64,000 nucleotides of DNA from Pseudarthrobacter sp. MM222 (GTDB taxonomy: Bacteria; Actinomycetota; Actinomycetes; Actinomycetales; Micrococcaceae): NCBI RefSeq assembly GCF_947090775.1, contig NZ_OX352321.1, positions 4,223,033 through 4,287,032 of the forward strand, given 5' to 3'. The notes beneath the pieces were generated by a model. That model had not been told where the DNA came from, ran no database searches, and saw only the letters and a list, made by a program, of their open reading frames with translations. Numbering within the stretch: the first letter of the stretch is position 1; each line of letters begins with the position of its first letter. Of this stretch, positions 33,194 to 42,185 are shown one piece after another. A program made the position numbers and the translations under genes.

Positions 33194-34687
33194 TCAAGAC
33201 GGCGAGTAGTAGGCAAGGGCACCGGGCAGCACGGAGAAGTCGACGCTGCGGACGCCCGGCATCACTTCTCCGTCCACCGCCAGGACCATGGTGGCGTCCC
33301 CCGGCTCCACCCGGATGCTCCTGCTTTCGCTCAGATGGGTGATCCGGGAGGTTGCAACCGTTCCGGTCACCACGGACCACAGCAGCCGGAGCCGGGCAAA
33401 GGACTCGTCCGCCGTAATCATCCTGAGGTCGAAGACGCCGTCATCCAGGACAGGGCGGACCAGCGGGGCATGGTCGCGGGGGTAGTACCGTCCGCGGCCG
33501 ATGTACAGAATCCACAACTTGTGCCGCACGCCATCGACGATCAAGGTGGACGGCTTTCCGACGGCGAAGGTCCGGAACATTGCAACCACACCGGCAAGTG
33601 GTTTTCCCAGGGCCGGCTGGAGCAGTTCCCGGCGCCTGACAAGGTCCGGGTAAAGGCCGATGCTCGCGGTGTTGAGCATGGTCAGATGGAGCAGTTCGGG
33701 GCTGTCGGGAAGCCCGCGCTCCACGGCCACAAGGCCAAGGTCCGCGCGGGCCGCTTGGCCGCTTGACGCCGCCTCGACGGCGGCGGTCAGGTTGGGGATG
33801 CCGGCGTCGCGCGCGAAGTGGTTGAGGGTCCCCCCGGGCAGGACCAGGAGTGGGAGGGCATGCTCGACGGCGGTCGCGGCGGCGGTGCCCACGGTCCCGT
33901 CCCCGCCCCAGATGCCCAGGGCGCGGATCCCTGGACGCCCGGCGACGCCGGAGATCGCCTCCGCCACGCTCTCCGCGGGCGCGATCTCCTTAATATACGC
34001 ATTGGGGAATACTTTTTGCAGCGCCGCGGCCGTCTCTGCGGCGTACGATCCCCCAAGGGTGTTCACGGCGATGCCAAGCCCCTCGCCGTCGGGAAGCTCG
34101 GCGGCCTTGACGGCACTGCGCCGGACGTCGGGGAAGGGCGGCCGGACGGGCCACCACTTGCGGGTGACGAGGGCGGCGCCGGCCCCGATCGCGGAGCCGA
34201 AGAGGACATCCGAGGGCCAGTGGGCTCCCGTGTGGACGCGGGAGTAGGCCACGCCCGCCGCGATCGGGGCCAGTGCGGCGCCGACGGCCGGACGGACCAG
34301 TCCCGCGCCAAGCGCAAAGGCGACGGCCGACGCGGAGTGGCCCGAGGGCATGGAGGAGCTCGTGGGCTGGGGATGGACGAAGCGGAATGCCGGGAGGTGT
34401 TCCGGCAGAGGGCGTGCCCGCGGCAGGAGCGTCTTAAAGCCGAGGTTGGTGATGGCGGACGCAAGCCCTTGCGCAATCAGCCCGTGGAGCGCTGCCCGGC
34501 GGGTCCTTCCGGGCACCAGCGCCATCAGAGCGGCGAAGCCGAACCAGAGCTTTCCCTTGGTTGCCGCGGCCGACAGCCGCCGGAAAAAGTCGTCATGGCC
34601 CCCGCCCGGGAAGGCCGAGACGGCCCGCACCAGTTTCCGGTCGAGTCCCGCCAGCCGTCCCGGCGCTTTCCTCAGCACGCTTCGCAT
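33194..34687 (-). CDS. fusion of PAP2 phosphatase and diacylglycerol kinase domains
   Basis: A 497-residue bifunctional protein. The N-terminal part is a PAP2 phosphatase: KTLLPRARP-LPEH (motif 1), PSGHSAS (motif 2, nucleophile-side His) and SRVHTGAHWPSDV (motif 3, catalytic His), residues about 80-185. The C-terminal ~290 residues are a lipid kinase: GGDGTVGTAA (nucleotide loop), PGGTLNHFARD, and LVRPVLDDGVFDL. The pair suggests coupled phosphatidate dephosphorylation and rephosphorylation in envelope lipid recycling; the phosphatase N-terminus has a few helices. Single gene; 507 bp of DNA for the next MFS gene start far upstream. Confidence 0.9.
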   Translation of the reverse strand: MRSVLRKAPGRLAGLDRKLVRAVSAFPGGGHDDFFRRLSAAATKGKLWFGFAALMALVPGRTRRAALHGLIAQGLASAITNLGFKTLLPRARPLPEHLPAFRFVHPQPTSSSMPSGHSASAVAFALGAGLVRPAVGAALAPIAAGVAYSRVHTGAHWPSDVLFGSAIGAGAALVTRKWWPVRPPFPDVRRSAVKAAELPDGEGLGIAVNTLGGSYAAETAAALQKVFPNAYIKEIAPAESVAEAISGVAGRPGIRALGIWGGDGTVGTAAATAVEHALPLLVLPGGTLNHFARDAGIPNLTAAVEAASSGQAARADLGLVAVERGLPDSPELLHLTMLNTASIGLYPDLVRRRELLQPALGKPLAGVVAMFRTFAVGKPSTLIVDGVRHKLWILYIGRGRYYPRDHAPLVRPVLDDGVFDLRMITADESFARLRLLWSVVTGTVATSRITHLSESRSIRVEPGDATMVLAVDGEVMPGVRSVDFSVLPGALAYYSPS

Positions 34688-34754
34688 TGGACCACCATAC
34701 TGCGGCGGTGCCCGGCAGGCGGGCGGCAGGCGTACTTGACTCCGGGGCCGGCTG

Positions 34755-35942
34755 CTAGCTGGTGCGCAGGGTTTTCGCGGCGCCGGCCAGCAGCAGGGCC
34801 CCCAGAATCGGAACCGCGATCGCCAGCAGGGCCATCCTGATCCCGGTCACGTCGCCCAGGTATCCCAGCAGCGGCGGGCCGGCGAGGAAGGCGATGTAGC
34901 CCACCGTTGACACGACCGAAACCCGGGCGGCGGCGTGTTTGGGATCATCCGCCGCCGCGGACATGCCCACCGGGAATGCGAGGGCAGCCCCGACACCCCA
35001 CAGTGCGGCGCCCGCGGTTGCGAGCCAGATGTCGCCGGCGAGAACGAAAAGCCCCAGCCCGAGTGCGGCCGCGGCCATGCTGGCCCGCAGCACCGCCACC
35101 CGGCCGTAGGCATCGATCGCGCGGCCGCCGAAGAACCGCATGGCGGTCATGGCCAGGACAAAGGCGGCAAACAGCAACGCGCCGGTGGACTCCGTGGCGC
35201 CAAGTCCGTCCACAGCTGCTTTGGCGATCCAGTCGTTGCCGGCTCCTTCGGTGAGCGTGGCGCCGAGAACCACGACGCCGATCAGCAGGGTCCGGCCATC
35301 CCGCCAGGCCCGTCCGGCCCGGGGCGGTGTTGCCTCCCCGGCGAGCGGGGCAGCCGCCGGCACGTGCGTAAGGAAGTACCGGGGAGCCCACAGGGCAGCC
35401 GCCGCAACCACCGCGGCGATCACGAGGAGGTGGGCCGGAAGCCCGACGCCGAGCCTGGACAGGCCGGCGCCGATCAGCGCACCGACGAAGGCTCCGCCAC
35501 TGAACGCCGCGTGGAACTGCGGCATGATGGTGCGGCCGAGCTTGTGCTCCACGTCGGCTCCTTCAATGTTCTGGGACACGTCCCACAACCCGATGCCGAT
35601 GCCGAAGAAGAACAGCGAGATTGCGGTCCCCGGAATGGATTCGGCCGCCAGCGACAGCGCGATCCCCACGCCGGCGGCCGCGGCCAGGAGACCTGCGGCG
35701 CGAATGGTGTTGGCCGTACCGATCCGGCCCACGACGTGACCTGCCGTCGGCAGCGCGATGAGTGAACCGACCGCGACGCACAGCAGCAGTGTTCCCATTT
35801 GTCCCGAGGTGATCTGCAGGGTGTCGGTCACCGCCGGGATGCGGGCGGCCCAGCTGGCGAAGACGAGCCCGTTGATGCCGAATATCAGGAATGTGGCGGC
35901 CGCCGCGGCTTTGAGCTGAGGGCCGGTTGCGGTTTTGGTCAT
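34755..35942 (-). CDS. MFS transporter
   Basis: A 395-residue, twelve-helix transporter. ATG 35942 is chosen as start: it overlaps the DeoR gene's stop by ATGA and fits an N-terminus beginning MTKTATGPQLKAAAAATFLIFGINGLVF; the longer frame adds a polar leader. Loops contain MFS patterns such as GHVVGRIGTANTIR (loop 2-3) and GGRAIDAYGRVAVLR (loop 8-9). The sequence resembles YcaD/FucP-like sugar and drug MFS proteins. It is in an operon downstream of the DeoR regulator, so a sugar or nucleoside inducer is likely. Confidence 0.9.
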   Translation of the reverse strand: MTKTATGPQLKAAAAATFLIFGINGLVFASWAARIPAVTDTLQITSGQMGTLLLCVAVGSLIALPTAGHVVGRIGTANTIRAAGLLAAAAGVGIALSLAAESIPGTAISLFFFGIGIGLWDVSQNIEGADVEHKLGRTIMPQFHAAFSGGAFVGALIGAGLSRLGVGLPAHLLVIAAVVAAAALWAPRYFLTHVPAAAPLAGEATPPRAGRAWRDGRTLLIGVVVLGATLTEGAGNDWIAKAAVDGLGATESTGALLFAAFVLAMTAMRFFGGRAIDAYGRVAVLRASMAAAALGLGLFVLAGDIWLATAGAALWGVGAALAFPVGMSAAADDPKHAAARVSVVSTVGYIAFLAGPPLLGYLGDVTGIRMALLAIAVPILGALLLAGAAKTLRTS

Positions 35943-36715
35943 ACGATCACTGCTTCCACCGAGTGTTGGGCGAGTTGGGCAAGTTCTTCGGGAGTGAGGG
36001 CCTTGTCCGTGACAATGGTGTCCACGGCGCCGAGGGGCGCGACGAGTGCCACGGCGCTGGCGTTCCATTTTGCCGCGGAGCACGCGACGATCACGCGCCC
36101 CGCGGATTCAAGTCCTGCACGTTTCACGGCGGCGTCGTCGATGTCGTGGGCCAGGAGTCCGTCCTGGAGGTTTACCGCGCAGGGCGTAACCACGGCGGTG
36201 TCGAAGCGCAGCGAGCGGATGTTGGCTTCCGCCATGGGTCCGCGGAACGACAACTCACCGGGGACCAGGCTGCCGCCCGGGAGCAACAGCTCGGGGCGGC
36301 GGCCGGCGGGGGACTCCGCGGTCAGCGCCGTGACCGCCCGCAAGGACATCGGCATGATCGTCATCTCGCGCTGTTGCAGCTGGCGGGCGATCTCCGTGGC
36401 AGTGGTGCCGCTGTCCAGCCAGACGTGCCCGCGGTCCTTGAGGAGTGCCGCCGCACCTGCGGCGATCCGCACCTTGACGGCGTGGTCTTCCAGCTGGCGT
36501 TGCCCATATTCCGGGTTCTCGCCGCCGAAGAGCAGGCTCCTGGCTCCGCCGTGGACCCGCCGCAGCACACCATGCATAGCCAGGACGTCGAGATCGCGCC
36601 GGATGGTGGCGCCGGAGGCCCCGCACGCGGCCATCAGTTCCTCCACTGACGCGTGCTCGCGGCTGCGCAGCAGTTCGCCGATCAGGCGGTGACGTTCAGC
36701 AGTGCTCATGCCCAA
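35939..36715 (-). CDS. DeoR/GlpR family transcriptional regulator
   Basis: A 258-residue regulator: N-terminal winged HTH (RHRLIGELLRSREHASVEELMAACGASGATIRRDLDVLAMHGVLRRVHGGA in part) and a C-terminal sugar-phosphate sensor domain with GTTATEIARQL (ligand loop), plus GPMAEANI-LRFDTAVVTPCAVNLQDGL. It probably represses its own operon, which includes the MFS transporter directly downstream, until a phosphorylated sugar binds. No sugar kinase or dehydrogenase is adjacent. Confidence 0.92.
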   Translation of the reverse strand: MGMSTAERHRLIGELLRSREHASVEELMAACGASGATIRRDLDVLAMHGVLRRVHGGARSLLFGGENPEYGQRQLEDHAVKVRIAAGAAALLKDRGHVWLDSGTTATEIARQLQQREMTIMPMSLRAVTALTAESPAGRRPELLLPGGSLVPGELSFRGPMAEANIRSLRFDTAVVTPCAVNLQDGLLAHDIDDAAVKRAGLESAGRVIVACSAAKWNASAVALVAPLGAVDTIVTDKALTPEELAQLAQHSVEAVIV

Positions 36716-36860
36716 ATACTAGCGCTTTATGATCATGTAATCATTTCTTGCGCACTTGTGGTCTCTTGGCATGGCTGGGGTACTGCTGGCACAGCACGGG
36801 TGGGGCTGATGAATCAGAGGAGATACGACGTCGGCCGTGAGACCGGCGATTGGGTTTGCC

Positions 36861-38543
36861 CTAGCGGACCCGTTCGACGCGCTTTTCGTCCCAGACCGGC
36901 TCGGCCGACTCATAGACCTTGCCGTCGGAGCCGAAGACCAGGAAACGGTCGAAGGTCCGGGCGAACCAGCGGTCGTGGGTGACGGCGAGGACGGTGCCCT
37001 CGAAGTGGTCGATCGCCCGCTCGAGTGCCTCGGCCGAGTGCAGGTCCAGGTTGTCCGTCGGCTCATCGAGGAGCAGCAGCGTGGCACCGGAGAGCTGCAG
37101 CAGCAGGATCTGGAACCGGGCCTGCTGGCCGCCGGAGAGCGATTCGTACTTCTGCTCCGACTGCGCCGCCAGGCCGTACCCGTCCAGCGCCCCGGCTGCG
37201 GCTTCGCGGCCCAGCCCGGAACGGTGTTCGTCGCCCCGGTGCAGGATTTCCAGCAGGGTCTTACCCAAGAGGTCCGGACGGACGTGGGTCTGCGCAAAGA
37301 ATCCGGGGCGGATCCGGGCTCCGAGCTTGACGGTGCCTTCGTGCGGGACCTCGGCGATCTCGACGTCGGACACGGGCAGGTGCTCGCGTTCGGGGTCGGT
37401 GCCGCCGGTGGCGAGCAGGCGCAGGAAGTGGCTCTTCCCGGATCCGTTGGAACCGAGGACACCAACCCGGTCGCCGAACCACACCTCAGTGGAGAACGCC
37501 TTCATGAGCCCGGTCAGTTCCAGCTTCTCGGCCACGATGGCGCGCTTCGCGGTGCGGCCGCCCTTGAGGCGCATCTGCACGTTCTGCTCGATCGGCAGCG
37601 CCTCGGGCGGTCCCACTTCGAGGAACTTCGCCAGCCGGGTCTGTGCGGCGTGGTAGCGGTTGGCCATGTCGGAACGGAACGCGGCCTTGTTCTTGTACAT
37701 GTTGACGAGTTCCTTGAGCTTGACGTGCTCCTCGTCCCAGCGTTTGCGCAACTCCTCGAAGCGGGCATTCCGGTCTGCCCGGGCCTCCACATAGGAGCCG
37801 AAGCCGCCGCCGTGCACCCAGGCGCCTGCGCCGTTGATGCCCGGTTCGAGGGTGACGATGCGGCCGGCCGCGTTGTTGAGGAGCTCGCGGTCGTGGCTGA
37901 TGAAGAACACTGTCTTCTTCGACTCGTTCAGCTTGGCCTCCAGCCAGCGCTTGCCCGGCACGTCGAGGTAGTTGTCGGGCTCATCGAGCAGCAGCAGTTC
38001 GTCCGGGCCCGCGAAAAGCGCCTCGAGGACCAGTCGCTTTTGCTCCCCGCCGGAGAGGCTCGACGCCGGTCGGTGCTGAGCGCGGTCGAACGGCAAGCCC
38101 AGTGCGGCCATGCAGACCTCGTCCCAGACCGTCTCGACGTCGTAGCCGCCGGCGTCGCCCCAGTCCACGATCGCCTGGGCGTACGCCATCTGCGTGGGTT
38201 CGTCGTCGTGCTCCAGCATCGCCAACTCGGCCTCATCAACCGTGCGGGCAGCAGCGGCCAGCGCCGGCGGCGCAGCGGAGACCAGGAGGTCGCGCACCGT
38301 GGAATCGTCCCGGACCTGGCCGACGAACTGGCGCATGATGCCCATATTTCCGGAACGGCCAATCACGCCTTCATCCGGGACGAGGTCGCCGGAGATAATC
38401 CGGAACAGCGTCGTCTTTCCCGTTCCGTTGGGCCCGATCAGCGCCGTCTTGGTGCCGTCCGGAACCTTGAAGGTCACGCCGTTGAGCAGTTGCGTGCCGT
38501 CGGAAAGGAAGTAATCGATGTTGGAAACGTCAATATGAGCCAC
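36861..38543 (-). CDS. ABC-F family ATPase (ribosome-associated)
   Basis: A 560-residue cytoplasmic protein with two ABC domains. Walker A GPNGTGKTT and GSNGSGKS; signatures SGGEQKR and SGGQQAR; Walker B LLLLDEP in both halves. Between the domains is the long helical linker (ARADRNARFEELRKRWDEEHVKLKELVNMYKNKAAF) of the ABC-F class, which reaches the ribosomal exit or P-site. The N-terminal MAHIDVSNIDYFLSDGTQLLNGVTFKV resembles the Uup/EttA-like group. It could protect ribosomes from antibiotics or act in translation control; no adjacent resistance gene gives a clue. Confidence 0.93.
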   Translation of the reverse strand: MAHIDVSNIDYFLSDGTQLLNGVTFKVPDGTKTALIGPNGTGKTTLFRIISGDLVPDEGVIGRSGNMGIMRQFVGQVRDDSTVRDLLVSAAPPALAAAARTVDEAELAMLEHDDEPTQMAYAQAIVDWGDAGGYDVETVWDEVCMAALGLPFDRAQHRPASSLSGGEQKRLVLEALFAGPDELLLLDEPDNYLDVPGKRWLEAKLNESKKTVFFISHDRELLNNAAGRIVTLEPGINGAGAWVHGGGFGSYVEARADRNARFEELRKRWDEEHVKLKELVNMYKNKAAFRSDMANRYHAAQTRLAKFLEVGPPEALPIEQNVQMRLKGGRTAKRAIVAEKLELTGLMKAFSTEVWFGDRVGVLGSNGSGKSHFLRLLATGGTDPEREHLPVSDVEIAEVPHEGTVKLGARIRPGFFAQTHVRPDLLGKTLLEILHRGDEHRSGLGREAAAGALDGYGLAAQSEQKYESLSGGQQARFQILLLQLSGATLLLLDEPTDNLDLHSAEALERAIDHFEGTVLAVTHDRWFARTFDRFLVFGSDGKVYESAEPVWDEKRVERVR

Positions 38544-38598
38544 GCAGTCAATCTTCCCATGGACCGCTGCACGGGTTGGTGGAACGGCCGCGGCGTTC

Positions 38599-40584
38599 TC
38601 AGCCGGCGGCCGTGAGGAACTCCTTCAGCAGGGGTCCTGACGTGGTGGCACCCAGGCCGCCGTCCTCGACAAACACGGCAACGGCGAGGTCGCCGTGTAC
38701 CGCCACGATCCAGGCATGGGTCTTGGGCGGATCCTCACTGCCGAATTCTGCCGTGCCGGTCTTGGCGCCTACCGGGGCACCCGGCACTGTGGCCAGGAAG
38801 CCCGCGTGTCCGGAGGTCACCACCGCGCGCATCATGTCCGCCAGGGAGGCCGCCTCTGCTGCCGTCACCGGCGTGCCCGAGGTTTCCGCCGGGGCCGGGG
38901 CCGACACGGACGGTGTCTCTACCGGTGCGGGCGTGGACGCCGTCGCGGCAGCCGACGGGTCGGCGGAGGATGCACCGGGGTTCAGTACCAGCTGCGGTGA
39001 CACCGGCGCGCCTTTGCCGACCGAGCCGGCCATTACCGCGGCGGCCAGCGGGGACAGGAGCACTTTGCCCTGGCCGATCATCGAGGCCGCATGCTCGGTG
39101 CCCTCGGCCTCGCCCGGGACGGAACCCAGGAACGCCGCAGCGCCGAGGGCAGGGGCTTCGACGGCGACGCCCAGTGACGTGGCGGCGCTTTCCAGTTGGG
39201 CCTGGCTGACGCCGTCCCTGGCATTGATGAAGGCGGTGTTGCAGGAGTGGGCGAAGGCGTCACGGAGCGTGACAGCACCGAGCGACGCAGCAGGATAGCC
39301 CTCGGCGTTCTTGAAGGTCCGGCCGTCCACGGTGAGGCTCGCCGGGCAGTCGACCTTCGAATCGGGGGTCATGCCGTTACGGATCATGGCCAGCGAATCC
39401 ACGATCTTGAAGATCGAGCCGGGGGCGTACTGCCCCAGCAGGGCCGTGTCATAGCCGTTGCTGCCGGGACCCGATGCGGCCGCGAGCACGGCGCCGGTGG
39501 ACGGGCGGAGGGCCACGATCGCCGACGCCGGACCCACCTTGTCGAGCACACCCTCGGCGAGCTGCTGGAGGTTCAGATCCAGGGTGGTCTTCAGCGGGGT
39601 TCCAGGCGCCCCTTCCACCTGGAAAAGGATCCTGCGCGGATCGGGAGAAGACTGAAGTTCCTCGGCGGTGAGGCCGGCTTTCTGGGCCCGGACCACGGTC
39701 GAATCAGTGCCGCGGAGCTGGGCGTCATATTGCTGCTGGAGACCTCCGGTGCCGGTGGTGTCGCCGGGCTTCAGCGTCCCGTTGGAGGCTTCGATCTGCT
39801 CGGCGCTGGCCAGGGCGGCGGTGCCGAGCAGGGCCCGGGCGAAAGTCCGTGTCGGGGCCAGCGGGAGCGAGCCCGGGATGGCCCGGGCGCCGGGAATCGC
39901 GGCAATCTGCTCGTCGGTGATGCTGCGGCCGTCCTCGCGAAGAGTGATGGCGGCGACGAAGGCCTCCGCTCCGGTCGCCTCCACCTGCTGCACGTAGGCC
40001 GCCGGGTCCACGCCCACCAGCTGGGCGAGCTTGGAGGCGGAATCCGTGGGATCGGCGCCGGCCAGCAGTGGTTTGTCGATGCCGACGTTCACCACGGGGC
40101 GGTAGGTGACCAGCGGGACGTCACCTGCGCCGAGGATGGCCGCGCGTTCCGGCGACTCCGCAGCAACGCTTAGGATTTCTCCGTTAGCCAGCTCCGGCAC
40201 CAGCATGGCGGGCTTCCAGACGGTCAGCCACTTGTCACCGGACTTTTTCAACTCGGCGGAGACCGTGTACTTCCATTCCTTGGGACCGATGTTCCAGCTG
40301 TAAGTCAGCGGAACCGTGGCCGTGCCCGACTCCAGCTTCAGCTCGCCCGCGTCCACCGACGGTTTATCCGGATTGAGGGCCTGGAACACGTCATTGAGCT
40401 GCTCGTTCGCGGCCCCAGAGTCCGTGCCGTCGAACGCGACGGAACTTACGTCTTGCGCGGCAAGGGCCGAGGCAAGCTGTTTCGCGGCATCCTGCGCGCC
40501 GGCACGGCCGTCGTCGCAGCCCACCAGCGAGGCTCCGAGAACCAGACCGACAAGGACAAGTGAAAATTTTGATGAGTTCCCCAC
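38599..40584 (-). CDS. penicillin-binding lipoprotein with MecA-like N-terminal domain
   Basis: A 661-residue secreted protein. The N-terminus (SLVLVGLVLGASLVGCDDG) is a lipoprotein signal with lipobox LVGC. Next come an NTF2-like MecA_N domain (about 30-150), a PBP-dimerisation domain, and the transpeptidase domain with SIFK (active serine, about residue 390), SCN and KTGTAEF motifs. It cross-links peptidoglycan. The MecA-like plan is shared with low-affinity PBPs that tolerate beta-lactams, but affinity cannot be read here. An Ala/Ser/Pro/Thr-rich insertion (VLNPGASSADPSAAATASTPAPVETPSVSAP in part) lies between SCN and KTG. Confidence 0.92.
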   Translation of the reverse strand: MGNSSKFSLVLVGLVLGASLVGCDDGRAGAQDAAKQLASALAAQDVSSVAFDGTDSGAANEQLNDVFQALNPDKPSVDAGELKLESGTATVPLTYSWNIGPKEWKYTVSAELKKSGDKWLTVWKPAMLVPELANGEILSVAAESPERAAILGAGDVPLVTYRPVVNVGIDKPLLAGADPTDSASKLAQLVGVDPAAYVQQVEATGAEAFVAAITLREDGRSITDEQIAAIPGARAIPGSLPLAPTRTFARALLGTAALASAEQIEASNGTLKPGDTTGTGGLQQQYDAQLRGTDSTVVRAQKAGLTAEELQSSPDPRRILFQVEGAPGTPLKTTLDLNLQQLAEGVLDKVGPASAIVALRPSTGAVLAAASGPGSNGYDTALLGQYAPGSIFKIVDSLAMIRNGMTPDSKVDCPASLTVDGRTFKNAEGYPAASLGAVTLRDAFAHSCNTAFINARDGVSQAQLESAATSLGVAVEAPALGAAAFLGSVPGEAEGTEHAASMIGQGKVLLSPLAAAVMAGSVGKGAPVSPQLVLNPGASSADPSAAATASTPAPVETPSVSAPAPAETSGTPVTAAEAASLADMMRAVVTSGHAGFLATVPGAPVGAKTGTAEFGSEDPPKTHAWIVAVHGDLAVAVFVEDGGLGATTSGPLLKEFLTAAG

Positions 40585-40745
40585 CGCGCCATTATGCCCC
40601 GGGCCGCCGACAATGCTCGAGTCACAAAAACGTCGGGCGCCGCGATACGCAGTGCAGCGGCGCCCTGGCAGCAGTGCCCCCGCGGAACGCGCGGCCGTCG
40701 GAGCCTCGGTCCCACGGCCGGGGCGCAGCCTCCGAAGGCCGCAGC

Positions 40746-42185
40746 CTAAGCTGAGAGGGTGGGGACCCTGAGCCCGAATATGTCTTTCAGGGCATATTTC
40801 GCGGCATGGAATCCCGGCATTCCGGTCACGCCGGGACCCGGCGGCGTCGACGAGGAACAGAGGTACACCCCGGGGATCGGCGTCCGCCAGGGGACGGGGC
40901 CGAGGACCGGGCGCTGGACCAGGCCCCGCAGGTCCATCAGGCCCGCACTGAAATCCCCGCCGACATAGTTCTCGTTGTAGTCCGCCAGCGCCGCGGCGGT
41001 GGTCACCTTGTACCGCACGACGACGTCACGGAAGCCCGGCGCGAAACGCTCCAGTTGGGTAATCACTGCCTCGCCCATGTCCACGGTGGAACCCGCGGGA
41101 ACGTGGCAGTAGCTCCAGAGGATATGCCGTCCCGCCGGCGCGCGCGAGGCGTCGAAGCGTGACGGCTGGGAAACCAGCACATAGGGCCGCTCCGGATGGC
41201 GGCCTGCGGCGACCAGGTTTTCCGCCTCGGCCATTTCCTCCCGTGTGCCGCCCACGTGCACGGTGCCGGCGTCGGCAAGCCCCGGGGCAGCCCAGGGGAC
41301 CGGGCCGGAGAGGATGAAGTCGACCTTGCAGGCGCCGTTTCCAAAGCGGAACGACTCGAGGGTGCGGCGGTACCTGTCGGGGAACTTTCCATCCGCCATC
41401 CGGAGCAGTCCGGGGGGAGCGACGTCCAGCAGGGTGGCCCGGACCGGGGGCAGTTCCGCCAACGAGCCGATCCGCGCCCCGGTTTCCACGACGCCTCCGT
41501 GGGCTTCGAGGTCCGCGATCATGGCCTCGGCGATGGCGACGGAGCCGCCCAGCGGCACCGGCCAGCCGTCGGCATGTGCCAGTGCCCCCAGCATGAGTCC
41601 TGCTCCCGCGGCGGCCAGCGCGGGCAGCGGGGAGACGGCGTGCGCCGCGACCCCGGTCAGCAGGGCCGGCGCCAGGTCTTCCCTAAATCTGAGCCCCCAG
41701 AGCCGGGATCCCTGTTCCAAAGTGCGGAGACCGAACAGTCCGGCCGCCACGGGGTCCCGCGGCACGCGGAGCAATTGGTTGAGGGTCAGGTCCGTGATCC
41801 CGTCCACGCGGTCCACGAGTGGGCCCATGAGGTTGCGGAACGCGGCGCCGTCCCGGCCCAGCCCGGCGGCGGTCTTGTCCAGCGACCGGTAGGCCAAGGC
41901 TGCCCGGCCGCCGTCGAGCGGTGAACCGTAGGAAACCTCCGGCACTTCCAGCCGGATCCGCCGGGACAACCCGAACTCCCGGAAGAACGGGGAGGCCAGG
42001 ACCATGGGGTGCACCGCCGAGCAGATGTCGTGAACGTGGCCGGGTTCCATCAGCTCCGTGGTGCGCACGCCGCCGCCGGGCGACGCCGCCGCCTCATAGA
42101 CATGCACTTTGAGCCCGGCACGGGCGAGGGTCACCGCTGCGGCGAGTCCATTGGGGCCGGAGCCGACGACGGCGACGTCAGGCAT
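40746..42185 (-). CDS. FAD-dependent oxidoreductase, phytoene-desaturase-like
   Basis: A 479-residue protein with an N-terminal FAD-binding Rossmann fold (DVAVVGSGPNGLAAAVTLARAGLKVHVYEA; G-S-G-P-N-G). Regions such as LDVAPPGLLRMADGKFP and the C-terminal PGPGVTGMPGFHAAKYAL (second FAD-contact loop) are typical of carotenoid-desaturase/amine-oxidase-like proteins. Start ATG 42185; the longer frame reaches 42287 but adds a basic leader. It overlaps the 3' end of the GT87 gene by 8 bp, so the two are co-translated. No other carotenoid genes are present. Confidence 0.9.
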   Translation of the reverse strand: MPDVAVVGSGPNGLAAAVTLARAGLKVHVYEAAASPGGGVRTTELMEPGHVHDICSAVHPMVLASPFFREFGLSRRIRLEVPEVSYGSPLDGGRAALAYRSLDKTAAGLGRDGAAFRNLMGPLVDRVDGITDLTLNQLLRVPRDPVAAGLFGLRTLEQGSRLWGLRFREDLAPALLTGVAAHAVSPLPALAAAGAGLMLGALAHADGWPVPLGGSVAIAEAMIADLEAHGGVVETGARIGSLAELPPVRATLLDVAPPGLLRMADGKFPDRYRRTLESFRFGNGACKVDFILSGPVPWAAPGLADAGTVHVGGTREEMAEAENLVAAGRHPERPYVLVSQPSRFDASRAPAGRHILWSYCHVPAGSTVDMGEAVITQLERFAPGFRDVVVRYKVTTAAALADYNENYVGGDFSAGLMDLRGLVQRPVLGPVPWRTPIPGVYLCSSSTPPGPGVTGMPGFHAAKYALKDIFGLRVPTLSA

